A DNA stretch of 64,000 bases from Labia minor (taxonomy: Eukaryota > Arthropoda > Insecta > Dermaptera > Spongiphoridae), in the NCBI GenBank assembly GCA_963082975.1, contig OY720350.1, positions 18,384,910-18,448,909 on the forward strand, given 5' to 3'. The notes beneath the pieces are model-generated. The model was not told where the DNA came from, made no database searches, and saw nothing but the letters and a program-made list of their open reading frames with translations. Positions 11,505-23,093 of the stretch are shown piece by piece (the stretch's first letter is position 1; each line of letters starts with the position of its first letter). The position numbers and the translations under genes are program-made.

Positions 11505-12010
11505 TGGTTTCAGTTTAGAGAGAGGAGGATGGGTGAATGGAGGTGGGGAAGGTAGAGAGTGAGAGCGAGGTAAGGGTAGTGAAAAAAAAAAAAAAAATTC
11601 CGAATCGAGACAACTTTTTTTTCGGGCTTGCACACGTGCACGGGGACCTAAACAGAGATAGAGTGAGAAGAAATAAGGTGGAGGTGGAGAGGAGTGGGGG
11701 GTTGAAGAAGGAGATTGGCGGCGCGGGAGGGATGAAGAGGGTATGAGAGGTTGAAAGGACAGCAGCACAAGCAATTCATTTGAATTCTTTTTTTTTTCTC
11801 CAAGAGTCCCGATGGTTTGTAGCCTGCGTCTTGCTGATCGTTCTGGATATTAGTATAGGAATCCGAAAAACGGCTTAATTTCCAAACCCAAGGGACAAAC
11901 AGGCCCTATGCAAACGAAATGCCCTAGGTAGTTACTTGAGGCCTTTTAATGAGATTGCGACCCAGGCAAGGACCCCGACTCAACCAAGGGCTTGGCTAAT
12001 TGAATTAAAT
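11505..12010. other. Higher-complexity island; purine-rich then balanced
   Basis: The first part (11515-11760) is a purine-rich G/A strand. It produces a 105-codon Ser/Pro-rich frame on the minus strand that is best read as low complexity. The second part (11800-12010) is balanced and non-repetitive. No domain or transposon end is recognised. Confidence 0.3.
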
Positions 12011-13531
12011 TATAGATTTTCAGAAAGATAGTCGTAGAAATTAAGCTTTATTGCCATTAAATCGAAAGGGCCAATTGAAAAGAAAAAAAAAAAAATCTTT
12101 GAAAAACAGCGCATCAATTTCAATTCTTTTCTTTCAACGTTAAATAGAATAAATATTAATTATTAATATTTTTTTTTTGTAATATCTATTGGAGATAAAT
12201 TTAACTATTAATAAAAACTATTGTGATAGCTTTAAAAAAAGAAGAAAAAAAAAAAAAAAATAATCAACCGTGGGCCAGAAAAAAAAATATTAATAATTTT
12301 TTTTCTAATGTGAAATGATTCAAATTATAGCATAATCATTTTTATTTTTATTTTTATCTTTTCTTATCAATCTCTTTGTTTAAAACATTAAATGAATCTA
12401 TAATGCAATACATACATGACATTGGAAAAAAAGAAGAGAATACAAAAATATTTCTTTTAATTCGATTATATTTATGTACTTATATTAATTAATTTTTAAA
12501 ATGATTTTGGGCGATTGAAAGGCATTTTAATCAATTTTCTGAATATTTTTAACCATATAAAATATTATTTTTTTTTTATAAAATATGTAATATTAATTAT
12601 TCGGTTTATTTTTTAATTTAATGACTCATTCCTATTTTAAAAATATTGATGAGTCTGTTTAAAACTATTTATTTTAAAATAAAAAAAAAAAACAATTTTT
12701 TTCAATTTAATTTTTTTTTTTATTATTATTCAAAGTTATCAGTTATCAATTAATATATTCAGTTTTATATTTATTTATTTATTCATTTCTTAAATGGCAA
12801 TATATTTTGTAAGTTTATAGTTAATTTTAATTATTTATTTGTTTATTTATTTTTTTAGAATGTTAACCTAAAAGTTGATATCAAGATAGCCTGTACTACA
12901 AGGTGAAAAATATATTAAAAATCTTAATTGCTATTACATCATGAAAATAAATAAATTAAAAATTAAGATAAAAATTTAATTATATTTGTTAAAACTAAAA
13001 AAATTCTTTAAGACCTTCCTATACCCTTAATTAAACTAATATAATAATTTTATCTCTTTTGTAAGAATAATATTTTAATCTAAAAATTATTTCAAGTATT
13101 AGTATTTGTTTTTGTTTTTATGTTTTTTGGCTATTTCCAAACATTTTATGACGTGAATGCAATGTAAAATATACTTATCAACTATTATTATTTTTATAAA
13201 CAAATTCTATTTATAAAATATGTCATACAATTTTTAATTAATTAATGTTCTAATGTCAATCAATTCTAAAATTATATTTTACTTGACTTTACAATGAAAA
13301 TAGATCATTCTCGACAAAAATTTGAAATGATATAAATAATAAAAAAAAAAATAAAGATATTTAATTTCAATAATTTTTTTTATTAATAAAATATGATTTG
13401 TTTTTATTCTACAAATTTATTAAAAATTTTATTTTTTAAAATATGTACTTTTCTTTTATATAAGTGATTAGAATATTTTTGTTTTTATTTTAATTCATTA
13501 AACTAATTGATGTCATGAGTAGTGTATCTAT

Positions 13532-13562
<31 letters not shown>

Positions 13563-14132
13563 CAATAAATAAAAATGGATAAAATAAGAAAATTAATTAT
13601 TTTAAGTAATAAGTAAAGCAGAGTTTCAAAAAATGAATAATATAAATGATAAAATGATAATATATATGTAAATACCTATTCTAATATATGATAAATAAAT
13701 AAACATCAACCACTTTTAAAAACTACTGATGATTTTGTTTTAATTCGAAGATGAAATGAATTTTTCTAATATTCAATATTCATTGAAAGCACTTTTTTTT
13801 TGCAAAGACAGATAAGCGAATCAATTAGAGGCCCCACATATAGGTAAGGATGGAAAATGGAAATTTCCAATCACAAACTATTCACCGGAGTCTAGGATAG
13901 ATACGTAGTTATTTATACCTATCATTGATTTTTTTTTATAGCTATTTAATCTTTTAATATTAGAAATAAAAATATAAAAGATGTATTTTATTAACAAGAG
14001 AAATTATCACAGAAACTTTTTTTTCCTAATTTGATTTTAAAATTTCATTTTAAAAATTATATTAGTCAGAGTGACTTTGAAGAAGAAGAAATTAAGTTTT
14101 TATTTGAACTTAAAGTAGTCGGGTTGAAATGG
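12011..14132. other. Very AT-rich intergenic DNA with microsatellites
   Basis: Includes poly-A at about 12240-12260 and an AAT microsatellite at about 13534-13561. A short balanced patch lies near 13800-13920. No gene is recognised. Confidence 0.45.
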
Positions 14133-14140
14133 ACTAAATC

Positions 14141-14410
14141 CAGTGGTGTATTGGGAGGGGAACGCGGGGGAACGACGTTCCCTTACCTTTTTTCAGAACC
14201 GGAATGCGTTCCAGTACTTTTTCATATCCCGACAACTCCCACTTGAATCTACTGTTAGAATTTCTTTTTTTTTTTTGTTCGTTAATATTTTGTATAGTAA
14301 GAATAAGAAAAAATAAAAACTTATATGGAAAATAATAGTTTGTTGAAAATAGGACTTTTTTTGCTCCCACTATGCGTTCCCTTACTTCTTATTGTACCAA
14401 TACATCACTG
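14141..14410. mobile_element. hAT-type MITE (270 bp)
   Basis: Termini CAGTGGTGTATTGG and CCAATACATCACTG form an inverted repeat of the hAT CAGTG...CACTG type. Flanking 8-mers ACTAAATC (14133-14140) and ACTAAAAC (14411-14418) match at 7 of 8 positions, consistent with the 8-bp hAT target duplication. GTTCCCTTAC-type words occur near both ends. Frames at 14031-14246 and 14134-14370 are accidental. Confidence 0.75.
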
Positions 14411-14418
14411 ACTAAAAC

Positions 14419-15934
14419 TCATTTCAGATTATTTCTCAATTCAGATATTCTAAATATTCTTACTGGTTATGTGTTCTATTATTATAGCATTAAATCATTA
14501 ATTTAAAATTAAAATAAACCAATATTTATAATTATATTTATGCATATTATTATTGTTAATATTAATATTTATTTTAAATTATTATTCTAAAGATATAAAA
14601 AAAAATCACACACACACACACACACAGATTAAATGTCCAATTAATAAATTACTTACCATAATTTTTTAATATTATTGTCAATATTTATTTTTTCTCTTAT
14701 TTATAAAGTTAATTAAATGTTATCACTAAATTTGAAATCAATAATTAGAAATTGATATCAGCTGATTATTCTCAATATTTATTTTTTATGAATTTATAAA
14801 CAGAACACGACGACTGTTTGAATAAAACTATAATTATTAACCGAACTACTTTAATAGTTATTCATAATTAAAATATGATTAAGAAATTTAAAAAAAAAAA
14901 TTATCATTAAATTTAAAAAAGAAAAATGAAACTGTAATTATTATTATTATTTTATTATTTAATAAGTACATAAATATTTAATTCAAACTAAAACTAAATT
15001 AATAAAAAAATAAATTATTTAAATTATCTTAACACATTGTGATTTTATTATTTATTTAATACTTATTTTTTTGATTATACAATCAATATTAGAATATTTC
15101 AACCCTTTAAAGTATTAATTAGATTAATAAATAAATAAATATATAATGAATATATAATATGATTTTTAAAAGGGATTCCAATTTAAAATATTTTTAATTA
15201 AAATACAAAAAAAAACACACCTTGAATGGATTTAAGTATTTGTTGGAGAAGAGAGAGTTATATTTAGATAATAAAACCAAACTACATAACTGACCATTGA
15301 CAAATATATTATGCAATGTCAATATAAGATGTTTACTCAAGTTGCATGTTTGTTCATCTCCCACTTGACTAATAACCATCCCCCAAGAATAGCTAATAGC
15401 AATAAGCTATTCAATATTGAATAGCAATAATCTTAATAGCAATTCTCTTATTTGATGATTAGCGCTCTTTAAATTAAAGGGAAATTTTATTCAAGTGTAT
15501 TTTAATGACATAAATATTAATAGGAAAAATAGACAATAGTTGGAGTAGACAAGAGATATTGATATTATCTTATTTTTTGTTATAAATATTGATTATTAAT
15601 TATTATTAAACTATATATTTTTTTAATATACATATTTTTAAAGTGAATATTATTTATTTTGATATTTTAATTGCTTGATATTAATTTCTAGTTGATTATT
15701 ATTATAAATTCTGATAAATATATATTTAAATAATTATCTACTGGCAATTGTTTATCATTTATATAATGTAATTTTGATAACAACGATCATGTATTTTTTA
15801 TAAAAAATTTTCAAATATTGTTTGTTTTATTAAAAAGGGTATTAAATAAGTACTATTAGATAAATTCTTATTAGATCTCAAGATCACATTACTTTCTTTT
15901 AAAACATATGTAAAAGTTAATCTATAATAATAAA
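14419..15934. other. AT-rich intergenic DNA
   Basis: Contains a CA microsatellite (14609-14627) and ATAGCAAT words repeated near 15390-15440. No gene or transposon end seen. Confidence 0.4.
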
Positions 15935-16200
15935 AGCAAGTGTAATGTGTCTGTCTGTTTGTTTGTCTGTTTGTCTGACCGAGCTCTCCAGCAAAAACTA
16001 TCGCAAGCAGGGACCTGGAATTTTTTACACGGAAGCACAAAGGGGCTGGCCACCAGACCTCGAAGCCCGATTTTCGATTTTTGAATTAGAAAAATTTTAA
16101 AAAAATTATAAAGAATATTAATTAAAAATAGTTTAGTTACCATACTAGATCATAGAGGCGCTGGTGGCGATAATTTGGCGGTAATTTAAATTCTGAGCAA
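15935..16200 (+). repeat. Probable repeat remnant with GTCTGTTT microsatellite
   Basis: A (GTCTGTTT)n tract at 15949-15978 is followed by a balanced block (ACCGAGCTCTCCAGC onward). A GTCTGT tract joined to a conserved block resembles the core of family B but is not homologous to it. It may be a diverged third Helentron-like family. Ends are not identified. Confidence 0.35.
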
Positions 16201-16534
16201 TGTGCAGATAAAAATCTTTTTATATATCTATTGATATTTACAATATCTCAATTGATCTTATTGGCCTTTTAAACTTTGAAAACATTCACATTACGGCTAT
16301 AATTTAATACTATTAATTTTTAAGATTATTTTAATTAAGAAAATTTGATCTCATAATTGGATTTTCACGTAAGATTTTAATATGTAATATATTTTTTAAT
16401 ATTATTTTTATAGTAGTTTAGTGTTATGCTAATTTTATTTTTTATTTTTATTTTGTTTACTCTGATTTTTTTTTTAAATAAATTATTAACATTTAAAGTA
16501 GCATAAAAAAATTAATCGAGGCAGGAAAATTGAT

Positions 16535-16857
16535 GGGGTTTGAAATTAATAGTGATAAGACAAAATAATTAGTATCAGAGAGAATAATATTTGCAAAGAA
16601 TTTAAATCGAGGTTGCAATCGGGAAATTATTATCAAAGGGGATCAAAATTATTAAATTATAGATCATAAAATAGAGAAGGCTGGGGCCGACAGGGCACAT
16701 GGCTAGCATGGGAGAGGAAAATATATTGGTGGGAGTTCGATTGGAAAACGTCCGTTTGGAAGACCAATTGTGAACAGGGTGGACAATGTAGGAAGAAACG
16801 TGAGAGAGATAGGATAGGGTAGGAGTTAGATTGTTATAGCTCAGAATAGGGACACTC
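16535..16857 (+). pseudogene. LINE reverse transcriptase remnant, internally deleted
   Basis: Near 16540-16565 the plus strand reads GFEINSDKTK, resembling the G-x-x-I-N-x-x-K-T-K motif late in the reverse transcriptase domain of LINEs. Near 16700-16855 it reads GRGKYIGGSSIGKRPFGRP, then a DNVGRNVREIG segment and IAQNRDT, homologous to the LINE tail at 37515-37921. Stops and a large internal deletion separate the two parts. The copy keeps the 3' end of ORF2 and is inactive. Clade cannot be assigned. Confidence 0.6.
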
Positions 16858-16926
16858 GGGGGGGGGGGGGGGTACAGGGGGCGGAGCCCCCGTCTAGGTG
16901 TGAAGAGCGCCGAAGGCGCTCTGATC
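16858..16926 (+). repeat. G15 run plus two GC-rich perfect hairpins at the LINE 3' end
   Basis: A run of 15 G (16858-16872) is followed by GGGGGC-GGA-GCCCCC (6-bp stem, 3-nt loop) and GAGCGCC-GAA-GGCGCTC (7-bp stem, 3-nt loop). They directly follow the LINE coding tail and stand out sharply from the AT-rich surroundings. They may be 3' UTR structures recognised by the LINE machinery, or part of a separate insertion. Confidence 0.6.
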
Positions 16927-16948
16927 AGCTAGTAGTTAATATAATGTA

Positions 16949-17457
16949 CTACATGGGCTGAAAAGTCCCGGGATTTTTCAATAGATGACGCCACTAGAAA
17001 ATGAACATGATTCATTTCGCGAGGCTCATCTGTCACTAGTTTATGTATGAAGTATCATAACATCTCGTCGATTCGTTTACAAGCTACAGTCGTTTGAGAG
17101 ACGCTACTTTCGCCTTCATAAGAAAAATCGAAAAATAGGAATATCGCGTCTTGATTAAACATTGTTTTTTAATGGGAAAAACTTGTGAACAATCATTGCA
17201 GTGGTTGCAGGAATGTTATCCCACATCTGCTCCTTCGAGATCAACAGTTTATCTAGACGCGATATTCCTATTTTTCGATTTTTCTTATGAAGGCGAAAGT
17301 AGCGTCACTCAAACGACTGTAGCTTGTAAACGAATGGACGAAATGTCATGATACTTCATACATAAACTAGTGACAGATGAGCCTCTCGAAATGAATCATG
17401 TTCATTTTCTAGTGGCGTCATCTATTGAAAAATCCCGAGATTTTTCAACCCATGTAG
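16949..17457 (+). mobile_element. Palindromic mariner: two inverted 5' ends of about 204 bp around an HTH-coding loop
   Basis: TA duplications at 16947-16948 and 17458-17459 flank termini starting CTACATGGG. Left arm (16949-17150) and right arm (17256-17457) are near-perfect inverse copies through the 5' UTR. The 105-bp loop is single copy. The element therefore carries two 5' ends and no 3' end, and cannot encode a transposase. Confidence 0.8.
17139..17255 (+). pseudogene. mariner transposase N-terminal helix-turn-helix fragment
   Basis: The plus strand reads EYRVLIKHCFLMGK followed by a CEQSLQWLQECYPTSAPSRS segment. This is the first helix-turn-helix of a mariner-family transposase, which binds the terminal repeats (the family usually reads EYR/FRVLIKH-FL, then G-SAPS at the recognition helix). 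An in-frame TAG sits immediately before the EYR motif. The reading frame runs from the left arm through the loop and is destroyed where the inverted right arm begins. No catalytic domain is present. The termini differ from the mariners at 29.6, 40.3 and 62.8 kb, so this is a separate family. Confidence 0.75.
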
Positions 17458-17462
17458 TATAG

Positions 17463-17790
17463 CAGGGTTTCCTAACCATTTTTTAACGTCTACCCCTTTT
17501 AAACTTTCTTTTCGTTTAATAGACCCCTATTTTTTAGTGCAATTTAAGTATATTAATAAAGTTTAACATAGAACTTTGAGCATTTAATTGAATTAATTTT
17601 TAACAATTTTACAACAAATTAATAATTTTTTATGCATTTGTAATAGTAGTAGAGCTAATATTATTTAATAAAACTTACATTCAATATTTTATAAATTATG
17701 TAATAAACTCATTAATGATTAATTTAAATTTAGTATGAAAAGAAATAATTAATATTTTATAATTAAAACATCTGGGAATGCTAGGAAGCA
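17463..17790. mobile_element. Possible decayed hAT-type repeat
   Basis: The left part starts CAGGGTTTCCTAACCATTTTT and contains TACCCCTTTT and a second ACCCCT block, typical of the CAGGGGTTCCCAACC class of hAT repeats. A degenerate inverse end may lie at about 17771-17786 (ATCTGGGAATGCTAG). No target duplication is seen. It abuts the palindromic mariner. Confidence 0.35.
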
Positions 17791-18629
17791 TTACTATCAA
17801 CGAACTTTTATTCATATTTATCACAAAATTGTATAAATAATTCCAATTTATATGATCTTATTATATTGTGAGAATTAATATAAATTATAATTATAATTAT
17901 ACGATCCAAGATGCGCTGAAAACATCGCTTATTTATAATTATGCGCTGAAAATAAGGGAAATTTTCAACTTTGACCGCCGATTTGACCATGTTCCAAACC
18001 GAATTTGAAAAAACCAAGACCACTTTACAATTACACTTTTTTAAGCTCTACTTGAATAAAAAATCGAAAATTTTTGGCGACAGACACACAGACATATAGA
18101 TTTTATAAACGAACTAAAAAGTTCGTTGAAAATTTTAAAATTAGATAAACAACAGGCATAGCAAGTTGATTATATTTGTATATAATAGTTTCTACTTAAA
18201 TTTAATATACTTAATAAATTAAATATTCAAAATATAAATTTTATTGTAAATTTTAACACTTGCTAAATTTTCCATATGCCACATAATAAAGTGTTAAAAA
18301 ATATTATCATATAAATAAATCTATATTTATTTTGTTCCATTGATATATTATTTAAATAATAACATAGAATTTGAAAAACGTCTTTAAAAAATATAATTTT
18401 CCTCTTTTATTAAAATTTTAAAAAAAGATTATATATTATAATATTAATAAGTAGGTAAAACATTAATATTCACAAGTATATTGTACTTGTATCATTCTCA
18501 CGTACAAAGGTGAATTAATTTCTTTAAAATATATTTATTAAAAACCAAAGTAATTTTAATGACCATAAAACTAATACATAATAACATATGTTATAATGTC
18601 TCAGTAAAAAAAAAACAATTAACAATTGT
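17791..18629. other. AT-rich intergenic DNA with a perfect 8-bp hairpin
   Basis: A block at 17890-18130 is more balanced and contains GATGCGCTGAAAA twice-like words and an ACAGACACACAGACAT tract. AACGAACT-AAAA-AGTTCGTT (about 18109-18128) is a perfect hairpin. This may be another Helentron-like relic but lacks clear ends. Confidence 0.35.
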
Positions 18630-18910
18630 TATTTGAATGAAACATACTATGACCCTCATTACTTCCCTATGGATTAAAGTAATGTATTTTTTTCTATTTC
18701 CTTTTGCGCGTGGATTAATGTATTCATTTCTTCCTCATCCTTCTACTTTGGTCGATTTGATTCATCCAATCAAGAGTGAAATTAGTCATAAGCTCAATGA
18801 TTCAGCTTTCGAATATTTATAACACAGAATAAAGGCCTTGAAAATTAATAAAAAATTATAATAATAAAACAACAACTAATCATCACTGACCTACGATCGA
18901 AAGACCATCA
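18630..18910. other. Higher-complexity non-coding island
   Basis: Balanced, non-repetitive sequence with one 61-codon frame of no recognisable domain. Candidate conserved non-coding DNA. Confidence 0.25.
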
Positions 18911-19429
18911 GGTAAAAATAAATGTTTGATTAGATTAAAACTATTCTTTTTGTAATTAATACGACGTAGAATTACGTAGGTATTATTATATCTTTTAATT
19001 GGATATCAAAAAGGTCTTATTTTATAATTAAGTATAATTTATTGAAGAAAAAATATATAAGAAAAGATATAATGATGATTTATTTTTAAATAAAAAATTA
19101 ATAAGATATCAATTGAGGAAAATAATCTTTTTATTATCATTTAAATATATTATAAAATTAATTTAATATTGTGCAAATATTTTAGATTTATTAAATGATG
19201 TGATGTGTGTAAATAGGATTGTTTTTAAAATATTTATTTTCAATTCCAAAATCAAATTCATAATAATAATATACAAATTCTTAGTGATTTATTTACGAAA
19301 ATAAATTATAAAAATTAATCAAAATTATCTTAAAAATTTGTTTATATTGATCATGAGCCGTGTTCGATGACATTTTAAAAACGAGTAAAGATTTGAAATA
19401 TATTTTTGAAAATAAAAAAAAAAACTTGA
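18911..19429. other. AT-rich intergenic DNA
   Basis: A/T-rich sequence with no recognised feature. Confidence 0.4.
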
Positions 19430-19753
19430 TAGGGTAAATCATACAGTCGTTGGCCCCCTTAAGCAATTCCTAGCAGTCTTTAATGCATATCTGGGGAAAT
19501 TCCGGAACAATCAATGTCAAATTATGTTTGCAGAACATAGATACTATGAACATTTTGATGAATAAAAAAAAATCCTAAAAAATACAGTTATTAGCCCCCT
19601 GTTATAGGCATTGGCCTAAGAAGTCTATAGTGATTATACAACCATACAACAAATGATTACATAACCATAGCTAATAGAGCAATTTTTAAAATAAAAATCT
19701 CTTAATATTTGTGTTTTAGTGATAGGGGGCCAACGACTGTTTATTTTATCCTA
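19430..19753. mobile_element. TIR MITE family G, copy G1 (about 324 bp)
   Basis: The left end TAGGGTAAATC...CAGTCGTTGGCCCCCT is mirrored by the right end AGGGGGCCAACGACTG...ATCCTA. A second copy with the same interior lies at 52901-53278. TA at each border fits a TA target duplication. An internal ATTAGCCCCCTGTTATAGG echo of the terminus lies in the middle. It is non-coding and the superfamily is unknown (TA target suggests Tc1/mariner or a similar group). Confidence 0.75.
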
Positions 19754-19919
19754 ATAAACTTTAGTATAACGTTGGAGAGATTAAAATTTAAAATTTAATT
19801 CTATTCGTGACATATATACTTAAAGTTTATTTTTTGTTTATTAATCAAATTTTTGATTGATTGGATGATGATATCAAAGAAATAAGAGAAAGGGATTTTG
19901 TATCTTTACCCTAATATTA

Positions 19920-20480
19920 AATATTAATTAAATTTGTGCCGATGCCCATCATCGAAATTGAAGGGTCCCCTGTTTTGAATTTCCTTTAAAAAAAAAAAAA
20001 AATAAAAAAAAAAAAAAAATTCAATTTCACGCAGCTCAGCTTTGAAACAATTTTACACGATGTTATAGGCAAATCCATAGAGACAATGTCACATAGCAAC
20101 ACTTGGACCCACCAAATTCTTGTCATATTTACGACTTATGAGTAAACTGTGGGAGAGAGGCGAGGCAAATCCAAATGCTTATTGGGGACTGATAACATTC
20201 AGAGATTGGTGGTGATTGGTCCAGAAATAGAGAGGATAACAAAAGAAAGCCGCCCTTGTTGCTACCCAAGAACATAAACTTTTGTAAATCGCATGAAATG
20301 TTGAGAGGGTTATTGAAATACATAACGGGATTCGGCGAAATGCAAAAAGCGCCCGTCAACAGAGAGAGACAGAGATAAGGAATATATAGAAGTGATCTCG
20401 TCAAAGAGATGCATCTGGATAATAAGTTTCATTTCATAAAAGGCTGAGTATGCATTCGCAAATTATTCATGATAACTTTC
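19920..20480. other. Higher-complexity non-coding island
   Basis: A balanced block after two poly-A runs (19988-20019). The 91-codon minus-strand frame (20129-20404) begins with a hydrophobic stretch but has no recognisable family and no support beyond length. Candidate conserved non-coding DNA. Confidence 0.3.
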
Positions 20481-21216
20481 GTAAATTCCATCTATTCAAT
20501 CGGTTACAGAGTAAAAGAGCATTCATATAGATGTAATACAAGCAAATTTCTATTCGTTTAATCAAAATATATTCTAATTTATGAGAGTCAAAGAGATTTG
20601 ATCATCAATCTAATCTAAATATCACAATAGGAATAGCATTGCAAAAAAAAATTTAAGAAGACATGATATTAAATTAAATGTTAATCTTGGTTTTAATTGA
20701 AAAATAAATAAATAAAATAGAAAAAATAAAAGAATATATACCATGTATATACCATTAATAAATACGTTTATTTTTTTAAAATTCGAATTCTCTCTTTCTA
20801 GAATCTTATAGATGGCGCCACCTTCTAACAAACCTAATTTAGTACTCCTAATGTCCAAACAGAAAGAGTAAAAATTAATATTAATCTGACAAAAGTGACT
20901 GTCTTTTAGAAATTTCTATTGGTTAGTTATAGACAATGCAGCTTGTCACATGATGATCATATTGAACAAATTTGAATATCAGCCACCGAAAAATTTAGAC
21001 AAAATCTCCAGTGACTACTGGTTTTTTATAAACCTTAATGAAACTGAAGAATTGATTGACAATCTTTGAAGAAATTGCAAGCATAGGTAAATCAGAATAA
21101 GAAAATAATATAGGAAAATTAGAGAAGAGATGAACTGAGAATGTTTTACTGGTACTGGTGTATTGATTTAATTAATAAAGTTGAATTTTGACTAAAAGTT
21201 GTTTTAATAGTTAAAT
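20481..21216. other. Intergenic DNA
   Basis: Mixed A/T-rich and moderately balanced sequence. The 78-codon minus-strand frame (20622-20858) is not recognised. Confidence 0.35.
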
Positions 21217-21228
21217 TCGAGACTTATT

Positions 21229-21466
21229 ATTCTCCTCCCTTTCGGAGTTTAGCTAATCATCATGACTAGGATAGCCTTAGAAGCTGCCCAGCCTGATAAT
21301 TTTTCTTGGGAATGTTAATGCGGTGGTTTCCCGTTGTCTTCCGCATGTATAAAACTAGGAACTGAGGCAGCTAATGTTAAATTTAATTTTATTAGAAATA
21401 TTTGTTCTTAGTTCGAATCGAACACCGACGAAAATTGCTACGCTACACTCTCGGCTAGCTGCCTCC
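21229..21466 (-). mobile_element. tRNA-derived SINE with 12-bp target duplication
   Basis: A perfect 12-bp repeat TCGAGACTTATT flanks the element (21217-21228 and 21467-21478). On the minus strand the head carries an A-box-like AGCCGAGAGTG and a B box GTTCGATTCG about 30 bp on, the RNA polymerase III promoter of a tRNA-related SINE. The body contains GGAAGACAACGGGAAACCACCGC, a word common in arthropod SINE bodies (here at about 21335-21357). The related head at 45661-45735 shares the A/B-box region. It depends on LINE machinery for movement. Confidence 0.75.
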
Positions 21467-21478
21467 TCGAGACTTATT

Positions 21479-22369
21479 GAGTTATGTTAAAATATTGATT
21501 TAATGATTAAATTAAGGTTTATTGAAACTTTTATATATATTATATATGTGTTTTTATGTGGGTTTTAATAGGAAAAAATTCTAAAACTAAAGAGAATTTG
21601 TAAAATCATTATAATAATAATATAAATATAAAATTTTTTTATAAAATAACGTTTTTCCAATGGACTAAAAAGAATAAAATAATTTTTCTATAAGCTTGAC
21701 AAAGTTTATAGATGAATTACTTCATATTAAACGAAAATTAATATACTTATATATTTATATATTTTATTTTTTATACGAATATTATAAATTAATGTATATG
21801 TAATATTACTTACATCAATTATTGAACATTTAATAAAGATTTAATATTTAAGATCCATTATTATTAGAATGATTTTGAAATATAATTTATTGAAAAATTA
21901 AAAAAAAAAGTTACTAATATAGTATTAATTATAAATATTAAATCGCTAATAACTAATAAAAATAAAAATGAATAAATAAAAATATTAAGTTATAAATATT
22001 TAATTACAAGATATCAGCCAAAGATTAATAAAATAAAATTCTATATTTTTATTTAATATTATTTCTTTATATTATCTAATTGAATTAATGAAATGAATTG
22101 AATTAATTGAATTAATGAAGAAAGAAAATAAGAATAAATAGATAAGAAAAGATTTGATTATAATATACTTCAAAAAAAAAAAAAAATTGTTTTTGATCAA
22201 TATTTAATTACAAATAAGATTTATTTAATTTTTAATTAAACAAATTTGCATTATAATTGTAATTAAACTCAAATATTGATGACAAAGGTAAAAACAAAAT
22301 CCATTGGATCATGCAATATTATAAAAAGATACAATATGAATAATGAATGAATTATTTATGGAAATTTTC
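21479..22369. other. AT-rich intergenic DNA
   Basis: A/T-rich. Near 21655-21690 a faint match to the arm of the 55-kb element occurs (GGACTAAAAAG-A-AAAATAATTTTTCT). No gene is recognised. Confidence 0.35.
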
Positions 22370-23060
22370 TAGACCACCATCTTGCTGATTGTTTACACAT
22401 TGGAATAATATTTAATTATTTTGTTATAGGTTTGTATTTTGTTTTTAGTTTCCTGTCCAATTTTCATTTCTCTCTCTTTGATACTAATGAAATATTTATA
22501 TATGCATATGGTAATTTTGTACCAAAATTCAATTTTATTTAACATTTTCATAGTTCAATCATGGATTTGGTATCCCTATTATTTAATCCCCTGTAATGTT
22601 TTAGTGAGGGTTGTGGCCAAATCAACTCCCACAGCCATGTGGTTCTTTCGGACCAAACAACAAAAAGATCTTGACCTGTATTATTATTTGACCATCCCAA
22701 GAGGAATTGCTTTCCAAGCCCCTTAAAACCTTCAATTAGTCTGAATCATAATCTATTTCTAGTTTTCTTTTATTGAGAGTACAACATAAAAAAAAACTCC
22801 CCCACTTTTTGAATATAATAAAAAACCAAGGCGCCAGAAGTGGAGGGTGGTATTGTCAAATCTAGCCCTCCCCTGTTGGCATTATCATTCCAAAAGCCCA
22901 TGCTGTTTATATTAAAACTAAAATAACATGCAACCATAGCTAATAATGCAAAAGTGCCTAATGTGGGTGGCACCAATTAGGGGAATATATGGGTTGCAGC
23001 TTATCTTCTACTCCTCCACCGAATTATTGAAACCTTGAAAAAAAAACAAACAAACAAATA
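22370..23060. other. Higher-complexity non-coding island
   Basis: Balanced sequence with unremarkable frames on both strands (22439-22726 plus, 22770-22976 minus). No domain is recognised; candidate conserved non-coding DNA. Confidence 0.3.
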
Positions 23061-23093
23061 CAAAAGATTCCTATTACTTCCAGAAGGGAAATA

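Noticed and set aside
11457-11774. 105-codon Ser/Pro-rich frame as a secreted or structural protein
   Set aside because: It is the complement of a purine-rich low-complexity tract; the composition explains it fully.
20129-20404. Frame starting with a hydrophobic leader as a signal-peptide gene
   Set aside because: No recognisable mature domain, no splice or promoter evidence, and it lies in an island with no other coding sign.
21229-21466. SINE extending to 21100 or beyond
   Set aside because: The perfect 12-bp duplication fixes the borders; sequence outside it does not match the related head at 45.7 kb.
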